Source of the DNA: Candidatus Scybalomonas excrementavium
GTDB taxonomy: Bacteria > Bacillota > Clostridia > Lachnospirales > Lachnospiraceae
Length of the DNA stretch: 10,435 nt
NCBI GenBank assembly: GCA_017694765.1
Contig: JADIML010000066.1
Location: 1-10,435 of the forward strand
Reading direction: 5' to 3'
The notes under the pieces are model-generated. The model saw nothing but the letters and a program-made list of their open reading frames with translations, ran no database searches and was not told where the DNA came from. The position numbers were made by a program, and so were the translations under genes. Positions 5,367-10,435 of the stretch are shown here, in pieces; positions within the stretch are counted from its first letter, which is position 1, and each line of letters opens with the position of its first letter.

Positions 5367-5431
5367 ATGCACCTCTTTCTAATTTTAAATCCTCTACCAA
5401 TTTTATCCAATATCCATATTTCATAATACAT
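5363..5431 (-). pseudogene. Possible out-of-frame glycine-loop remnant of the kinase
   Basis: A 22-codon frame (ATG at 5431, TGA at 5365-5363) reads MYYEIWILDKIGRGFKIRK and a few more residues, and ends in an ATGA overlap with the kinase start. ILDKIGRGF looks like the beta-1 strand and glycine-rich loop of a protein kinase (typically ILxKIGxGGFG), exactly the part missing from the main frame. The distance from the first loop glycine to the MKEI lysine is about 14 residues instead of roughly 22, so a small deletion with frameshift would explain it. It begins directly after a terminator, without an obvious ribosome binding site. Confidence 0.35.
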
Positions 5432-5432
5432 C

Positions 5433-5481
5433 AAAAACCCCCACAAAAACAATGCGCTTCATGTTTTTGTAGGGGCTTTTT
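5433..5481 (-). terminator. Strong intrinsic terminator after the cell-wall hydrolase gene
   Basis: On the minus strand AAAAAGCCCCTACAAAAACA (5481-5462) pairs along its length, apart from the first base, with TGTTTTTGTGGGGGTTTTT (5451-5433). There are 19 bp around a 10-nt loop, then a T run that is part of the stem. Two pairs are G-U in the minus-strand RNA and would be C-A mismatches in a plus-strand RNA. The functional direction is therefore minus, ending the hydrolase transcript that stops at 5515. Confidence 0.88.
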
Positions 5482-5514
5482 ATAAGGGATAGTAATAAAA
5501 TATTTAAAAATGAA

Positions 5515-6201
5515 TTACTTCCACTCTGTAAAATATTCATGACCTCCATAGGAAAAGAGATATTTTAGATGCTTATCAAACCATGCCATATTACTTGGAC
5601 TTGAATAACTTCTATTTGCAAAATAAAGAGCACCTTTGGAATTATCTTTTCCTTCTAATGCCTGATTCACTGCTTTTTTTGTTTCTTTTGTAATTGTAAC
5701 AGAGTAATAGCGACCATCGAACACTGGAGAAAATTGGAATGTATTCCCAGTTTTTTGAAATACAACTTCTTCAATTGTATCAGGAAAACTACTATCCTTT
5801 ACACGATTGAGAATCACATTTGCTACAAGTCTTTTGCTTTTTATATCTCCACCCGTCATCTCTGCTTCAACAATTCGTGTTAAAATTTTATATTCTTTTT
5901 TGGTAACCTTTATTTGATTATCTACCTCATTAGATACTACTTGCTTTTTATATGGAATGCTTGTCTTCTTTTTCTTTTTGATAACCTCTGAACTTTTTAA
6001 TTGATATACAGTTCCTATGGATTCTTGATTTGGTCTACCACTAGATCGTCTTACCATAACAGGAACTGCATCTTTTGTTTGAATATTAGTCAATTGAAAT
6101 TCCATAATAATAAGAATACAAGCAACTATCACCATGATAAATACTAAAATATGATACTTTATTTTCCAGTATTTTTTCAGTTGTAAGGAAATTTTAATCA
6201 T
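5515..6201 (-). CDS. Membrane-anchored SleB/CwlJ-type cell-wall hydrolase
   Basis: Numbering is from the ATG at 6201, 228 residues. A membrane segment lies at about 18-33, followed by a basic linker, then a Hydrolase_2 (SleB-like) domain from about residue 100. TRIVEAEMTGG (108-118) contains the presumed catalytic Glu114, and LVANVILNRVKDSSFPDTI (125-143) and VVFQK (146-150) are the typical core. GALYFANRS and LFSYGGHEYF close the domain. SleB-family enzymes are peptidoglycan lytic enzymes, known for spore cortex lysis during germination, but many Clostridia carry several with vegetative roles. No peptidoglycan-binding domain is present. The Shine-Dalgarno AAAGGAG (6222-6216) is 14 nt from this ATG, while an in-frame GTG at 6216 overlaps it, so the start is slightly uncertain. 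The gene follows the ABC permease by about 114 nt with no terminator between, so it may be cotranscribed with the ABC genes. Confidence 0.88.
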   Translation of the reverse strand: MIKISLQLKKYWKIKYHILVFIMVIVACILIIMEFQLTNIQTKDAVPVMVRRSSGRPNQESIGTVYQLKSSEVIKKKKKTSIPYKKQVVSNEVDNQIKVTKKEYKILTRIVEAEMTGGDIKSKRLVANVILNRVKDSSFPDTIEEVVFQKTGNTFQFSPVFDGRYYSVTITKETKKAVNQALEGKDNSKGALYFANRSYSSPSNMAWFDKHLKYLFSYGGHEYFTEWK

Positions 6202-6315
6202 ATAAAATATGGTCACTCCTTTTTATTTACTATTGTATTACTATATGATATTTTTAAAAATTTATTCCTTTTCCCTTACAACTTTATAACACGGTATTTC
6301 TTTTCTTATTGCTCC

Positions 6316-7224
6316 TTATTTTTTCCTTTTTTTCCCTTTCAAAGGATTAATGAAAAAAGCTGCGCCCATTAAGAATAACAATGCTAATCCAATTTGTATC
6401 AATAAGCTAACAACAATCCACCAATGCTCTGCAAAAGTATAGATATCGCTAGAACTAGCAACTCCAAACCAACTATTGAAATAATTCGCAACTCCTATTC
6501 TTCCAGAACTTTTTTCCATAAAATCAAGGAATAAAACAACTGGATTTACTATCATAAGTAGACTAGCCCAACCGAACTCTAAACTTTTCATAGTGCCTTC
6601 TATTCTGTCATACGTAATCGTCTCATAAATCGCATTGGCAATTGGAAAGAAAGCAACAGTTCCAATAATAACAATGCCCAATACTAAAAAAGTTAATACA
6701 ATTGCTACTGGCGTTTTTTTCACTAAGCTAGAAAAGAAAAGTCCAATACTTCCTACAAATACTCCAATGGCTATGACAACAAAAAGAAATGCTATCATAT
6801 CTTTCCAACTCATCCCTCCAAATAAAAAGGATATGGATAAAATCGGAACACTTGATAAAACTAAAATACATACGGTGCACATAGCAGCAACGAGTTTTCC
6901 TAATATAATAGAAAAAGGACTAATAGACGTTGTCAGCATAATATCCAATGTCTGCTTTTCACGTTCTCCCGCAATGGCACTAGCTGTTAAAATCGGCACC
7001 ATAAAGCAAACAAGTACACATTGAATCCATCCAAGAATTGTAAATATTTCCATTAACTCATCATATTGAATTGGATATCCTGATTGATACTGATTTTGAA
7101 TACTTGCCATAAATAATACTGCCACACAAGATAAAACTAAATTATAAATCACTAAAATAATTGGTAATCGAACTGTTCTTGCATGTAATTTTAATTCATT
7201 TCTTAAAATGGGATTCATCTGCAT
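6316..7224 (-). CDS. ABC-2 type transporter permease
   Basis: This 302-residue protein spans the membrane about six times: roughly 20-42, 62-84, 106-134, 143-166, 172-194 and 269-292. Between the second and third segments lies GEREKQTLDIMLTT (86-99), the cytoplasmic signature typical of ABC-2 permeases in export systems (NosY and gliding-type permeases). The C terminus is strongly basic (KGKKRKK), fitting a cytoplasmic tail. The ATG at 7224 follows AAGGAGGAG at good spacing. The first 29 bases overlap the end of the ATPase gene, so translation is probably coupled and the two proteins form one transporter. The substrate is unknown. A poly-lysine and AT-rich tail follows without a visible terminator. 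Confidence 0.92.
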   Translation of the reverse strand: MQMNPILRNELKLHARTVRLPIILVIYNLVLSCVAVLFMASIQNQYQSGYPIQYDELMEIFTILGWIQCVLVCFMVPILTASAIAGEREKQTLDIMLTTSISPFSIILGKLVAAMCTVCILVLSSVPILSISFLFGGMSWKDMIAFLFVVIAIGVFVGSIGLFFSSLVKKTPVAIVLTFLVLGIVIIGTVAFFPIANAIYETITYDRIEGTMKSLEFGWASLLMIVNPVVLFLDFMEKSSGRIGVANYFNSWFGVASSSDIYTFAEHWWIVVSLLIQIGLALLFLMGAAFFINPLKGKKRKK

Positions 7225-8152
7225 GTTCTTCTCCTCCTTCCTCAGTTAATTCCATGAATAGATGCTCTAAATCTCCTTTTTCTCTCAAGAAACTAGAAAC
7301 TTCAACTCCTGCTTCAATCATACTTCGCAATAATTTTACCTCATCTTCTTCTTTTCCTTTAAAATTCACTTTCAAACAAGCACCTATAATCGAGATACTT
7401 TCTACATTTGGATCCTTCTTTAATACTTGAATTGCTTTTGATTGTTCGGAATAAATTTGAATTTTTAATGGTCGACTTGTATTTGCTTTCTCTAAAATCT
7501 CTTCGATTTCTCCATGTAGTAATATTTTCCCATGTTGCATGACTCCAATTGTTGTACAAAGTTGTGCTAACTCTGGAAGAATATGGGAACTAATAATAAC
7601 TGTTTTTTCACGCTCTTTTAACTTCTTTAATAACTCCTTCATTTCAAATCTAGCTTTTGGATCAAGGCCAGAAGCAGGTTCATCGAGTATTAAAAGCTCT
7701 GGATTGTGAATCATAGCTCTCGCAAGACAAAGTCGTTGTTTCATACCACGAGATAATCCATCGACATAGCTATTTTCCTTCTCTAGTAAATTAACTAACT
7801 CTAACAATTCTCTTGAAATATCTTTCGCTTGCTTTCCAATGATTCCATACATAGAAGCAAAAAACTCCATATACTCTAATACTTTTAGATTATCATAAAC
7901 TCCAAAAAAATCTGGCATATATCCAATTTTTCTTTGGAAAAGTTTCGGAGACTTTCCAATCTCAACGCCATCCATATAGACAGTTCCACTACTTGCCTTT
8001 AATAAACCTGCCATAATTTTCATTGTCGTTGTCTTACCTGCACCATTTGGACCAACAAATCCAAAAATCTCGCCTCTTTGTATCGATAAATTGAGATGAT
8101 CAATGGCAAGAAAATCTCCATAATATTTACATAACTGATTAATTTCTAACAA
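7196..8152 (-). CDS. ABC transporter ATP-binding protein, TTG start
   Basis: Numbering is from the TTG at 8152, 318 residues. Walker A is GPNGAGKTT (34-42), the ABC signature is LSRGMKQR (133-140), Walker B is LLILDEP (153-159) with ASGLDP following, and the switch histidine is His190 in SSHIL. At the Q-loop position the sequence is GYMPDFFGVYDNL, with Asp80 where most members have Gln. The C-terminal 110 residues form an accessory domain. The TTG is chosen because AGGAGGTGAG sits 8 nt upstream, and the conserved domain starts right after it (LEINQLCKYYG). An in-frame ATG at 8212 would add a non-homologous, Val-rich tail encoded inside the upstream gene and lacks a site of its own. It overlaps the upstream gene by 14 nt and the permease by 29 nt. 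Confidence 0.93.
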   Translation of the reverse strand: MLEINQLCKYYGDFLAIDHLNLSIQRGEIFGFVGPNGAGKTTTMKIMAGLLKASSGTVYMDGVEIGKSPKLFQRKIGYMPDFFGVYDNLKVLEYMEFFASMYGIIGKQAKDISRELLELVNLLEKENSYVDGLSRGMKQRLCLARAMIHNPELLILDEPASGLDPKARFEMKELLKKLKEREKTVIISSHILPELAQLCTTIGVMQHGKILLHGEIEEILEKANTSRPLKIQIYSEQSKAIQVLKKDPNVESISIIGACLKVNFKGKEEDEVKLLRSMIEAGVEVSSFLREKGDLEHLFMELTEEGGEEHADESHFKK

Positions 8153-10435
8153 CTTTCTCACCTCCTGTAACAGAAATAATCGGAAGTAACGAACTACCAC
8201 TACTACATACAAACTTCAAACGCAATCTATGATTTACGATATATTGTGATAGATCGGCTTGTTCTAGCTCTTTCTTATGCTCAAAAATTTGTTCATATGC
8301 TTTTTCCTCATAATTCCAAGCATAAATAGCGAGTCCATTCTCTTTATATGGTTCTTCTGTAGTTAAATTAGAACAAAAAAGCCTCTGAATGTTATAAGCA
8401 TTATCAAATTCAAATTCTACTTCATCACTTTCTCCATATAACTCATTGTAATAAGTACTGATCTCTCCATTTTTCGCAAAAACCATATTTTCTAAAATAT
8501 TAGACACATAATATTCTGTGTTATCTTGCATGTTCTGCTCAAAGATATCATAAAAAACAGCGCTTCCATTTTCTACTACAAAATCATCTTCTATATAATC
8601 GTTATCATACTGTTCTACAATACCAAAAACACATCCTTCTTTCGTTTTCAAATCTTCTAGATAGCTTACTAAAAATCGATAAGTTTCTTGAAATTGATAT
8701 CGCTTCGCACGCATTTCTCGTGTATCTATATCCATATGATCCACAAACATATTTGCCATAATATCGGAATATTTGCTCGCTACAAGCTCTGTTGTATTGC
8801 TATCAATGGAAACTGTCTGACCTACTTTTAAATCCCCTAAATAAACATACATTCCATTATAAAAAACACCTGCTTCTGAAATCGGATATCCAGTTTCATT
8901 AGTAACTGTTCCAGAAATCCCTTCTTTCGTTATTGTTAAGTTTTTATGAAAACCACTTTTTTGTTTTTTTTCTTGTGCTTCCATGGCAAACATATTACTT
9001 ACAAAGGCTTCTTTATCATGGAATGTTACCATCGTTTGCTCTTCTTGTTTTTTCATAGAATATCGCACTACATCTAGATTATAAGCATTGTCATCTATCC
9101 AATCATTATAGGAAGTTGATAATGGAACAACAGATTGACACAATTTCTTCAAGGTGACTGTATAAGGCTTTCTTTTTGGATTCATAAGGGAAATATAAAT
9201 TTTCTCCTTCCAATTTTCAGAGCTACTATCGATCATTGTCACAGAGTTTCCTATTGGAGTTACTATTTTAGAACCCTTATTCATAGAAAATACAACAAAA
9301 TAAAAAATGAATGCTATCATTGGAATAACTACCCAAATCCATTCTCTTTTATCTCGTTTCTTTAAGAAAAAATAAGAGATTGGCCCAATGAATAAGATAT
9401 ACAAAATAAATAGAATAATATAGAAACTTGTTTTTGGTATTTTTACCGAATGATTCGAAGAAAGAATTTTTTCTATACTATAGTTATAATTCTCTATCGC
9501 ATTTCTTTCCTTTAACTGTTCCTTTAATGACTGGCTCATTGTCTTTTTAATAAAAGTAGTCGCAAAGTCTTGCTTTCCACTCCATTCCATAAAGGAAGGA
9601 TTTCCAAGCATACAACTTGTTATGACAATGTTTCCCTTGCCTTTCTCCAAGTTCCACACTTCGATTCCTTTTCCAAAACTATCTAATAAAGTCGCTCCTT
9701 CTACTTGGAACTTTGTACTTTCTACCAGAATACTTTTCGTACTAGTATCAGCTTTAAAGACAAATGGAACCTTCTTTGTTTCTCCCACTTGATACTGAAA
9801 ATATTCCTTATCAAATCCATTTAAGACTTCTTGACTTTCTCCTCCAGCACTTAAAATAAGAACGCCTCCATTTTGGATCCATGTTTTTAGTATACTTTGT
9901 TGCTTTTTAGACAATTTTGTTGTTGGAAACTGATCAATAATAAGAAAAGAAAACATATTGAATGTCTCGATATCTTCTGGGAAAGTTTCTAAATAATAAT
10001 TTGATGTTTTTATAGCACTATTATATACACTATTAAAACTTAATTGATTAAAATATTCAAGCATTTCTGGCTTTTTTGATAAAATTCCAATTAAAACTTT
10101 ATCAAACTCACTATCATCTTCATAAAGTGTATGAACTTTTATATTCTTTTGTAATACTTCTTTTTCACCTTGTTTTAACGATACTTTTAATCTTCCAAAA
10201 TTCATATTTTTAGGAACTTGAATGGAAACATTTTGTTTCTCTCCCGCTTTCACAAAAATATCTTGTTCGTAAGAGATTCCTTTTTTTTGCTGTCTATCTG
10301 GAACCGTTACAATTGCTGTTCCATTAAAATCTTTTCCTTTATTTGTAATTTCCATTTGAACTGGAAATACAATATCATTTGTAAGAACCCCTCTTAAACC
10401 ATGGGTAATACGAACGGATAAATCATCATTCTCCA
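8139..10435 (-). CDS. Large membrane protein of an uncharacterised ABC module, N terminus outside window
   Basis: The frame is open from 10433 with no start needed in the window; reading upstream of the Met at 10355 gives LSVRITHGLRGVL and FPVQ, so the true start is beyond the right edge and the protein exceeds 764 residues. Numbering below is from that Met. Residues 1-80 look like an extracellular beta domain of the kind that carries MEITNKG and ends with KVSLKQ. Residues 135-172 (SFLIIDQFPTTKLS, then ILKTWIQNGGVLILSAGG) resemble a class I glutamine-amidotransferase-like fold; I see no Cys-His active site. Two membrane segments follow (about 310-330 and 338-358) with a basic loop KKRDKREW between them. 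About 380 mostly extracellular residues finish the protein. Its stop lies 14 nt inside the ATPase gene, so it belongs to the same transporter unit. Specific function unknown. Confidence 0.85.
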   Translation of the reverse strand, partial: ENDDLSVRITHGLRGVLTNDIVFPVQMEITNKGKDFNGTAIVTVPDRQQKKGISYEQDIFVKAGEKQNVSIQVPKNMNFGRLKVSLKQGEKEVLQKNIKVHTLYEDDSEFDKVLIGILSKKPEMLEYFNQLSFNSVYNSAIKTSNYYLETFPEDIETFNMFSFLIIDQFPTTKLSKKQQSILKTWIQNGGVLILSAGGESQEVLNGFDKEYFQYQVGETKKVPFVFKADTSTKSILVESTKFQVEGATLLDSFGKGIEVWNLEKGKGNIVITSCMLGNPSFMEWSGKQDFATTFIKKTMSQSLKEQLKERNAIENYNYSIEKILSSNHSVKIPKTSFYIILFILYILFIGPISYFFLKKRDKREWIWVVIPMIAFIFYFVVFSMNKGSKIVTPIGNSVTMIDSSSENWKEKIYISLMNPKRKPYTVTLKKLCQSVVPLSTSYNDWIDDNAYNLDVVRYSMKKQEEQTMVTFHDKEAFVSNMFAMEAQEKKQKSGFHKNLTITKEGISGTVTNETGYPISEAGVFYNGMYVYLGDLKVGQTVSIDSNTTELVASKYSDIMANMFVDHMDIDTREMRAKRYQFQETYRFLVSYLEDLKTKEGCVFGIVEQYDNDYIEDDFVVENGSAVFYDIFEQNMQDNTEYYVSNILENMVFAKNGEISTYYNELYGESDEVEFEFDNAYNIQRLFCSNLTTEEPYKENGLAIYAWNYEEKAYEQIFEHKKELEQADLSQYIVNHRLRLKFVCSSGSSLLPIISVTGGEKVVRN

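Noticed and set aside
5433..5481. Same hairpin read as a plus-strand terminator
   Set aside because: The plus-strand RNA would have two C-A mismatches and there is no plus-strand gene to terminate.
5422..5514. Possible sigma-A promoter or extra gene between terminator and kinase
   Set aside because: Only weak -10-like boxes with poor -35 matches; a second frame from 5424 is open for 35 codons but shows no family resemblance.
6202..6315. Sporulation-type promoter (sigma-E, -G or -K) before the SleB-like hydrolase
   Set aside because: CATATAGTA and AATACAAT resemble -10 boxes but no matching -35 element lies at the right distance.

Overview
The window is AT-rich, low-GC Firmicute DNA. Gene content and codon use fit an endospore-forming member of the Clostridia, and several protein styles (DUF4230, the compact kinase, the large membrane protein beside an ABC transporter) resemble Lachnospiraceae. 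That placement is an inference from protein resemblance. Every gene I can support lies on the minus strand, so transcription runs from high to low coordinates; the plus-strand reading frames look like shadows.

Reading in the direction of transcription, 10435-6316 holds an uncharacterised ABC export-type module. It contains a large membrane protein with a glutamine-amidotransferase-like fold (its start lies outside the window), an ATPase that probably starts at a TTG codon, and an ABC-2 permease. The three genes overlap end to start. A membrane-anchored SleB-type cell-wall hydrolase follows (6201-5515) and ends at a strong intrinsic terminator (5481-5433). Next comes a small degenerate Ser/Thr kinase (5366-4746). 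Its glycine-rich loop seems to survive just upstream in another reading frame, which suggests a decayed or frameshifted 5' end.

Region 4657-2826 is a probable operon under a good sigma-A promoter: folE (GTP cyclohydrolase I), a membrane-anchored DUF4230 protein and ybaK (Cys-tRNA(Pro) deacylase). The dUTPase gene dut (2695-2189) has its own likely promoter. Its only Shine-Dalgarno sequence lies 44 nt upstream of the ATG, and a long hairpin fills the gap, so folding would bring the two to normal spacing.

The gene-free stretch 2188-1735 is filled with signals. There is a sigma-A promoter, a roughly 228-nt structured RNA that I call 6S RNA with its intrinsic terminator, a compact GC-rich palindromic element, and a close match to a sigma-E (mother-cell sporulation) promoter. 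That promoter fits the next gene, a SpoIID/LytB-domain protein (1734-331). The left edge holds the first 68 codons of a secreted protein of unknown function with a clear sigma-A promoter.

The most notable items are the hairpin-bridged ribosome binding site of dut, the split kinase, and the GC-rich element that shares words with the neighbouring 6S RNA. I see no defence system, CRISPR array, transposase or tRNA here.
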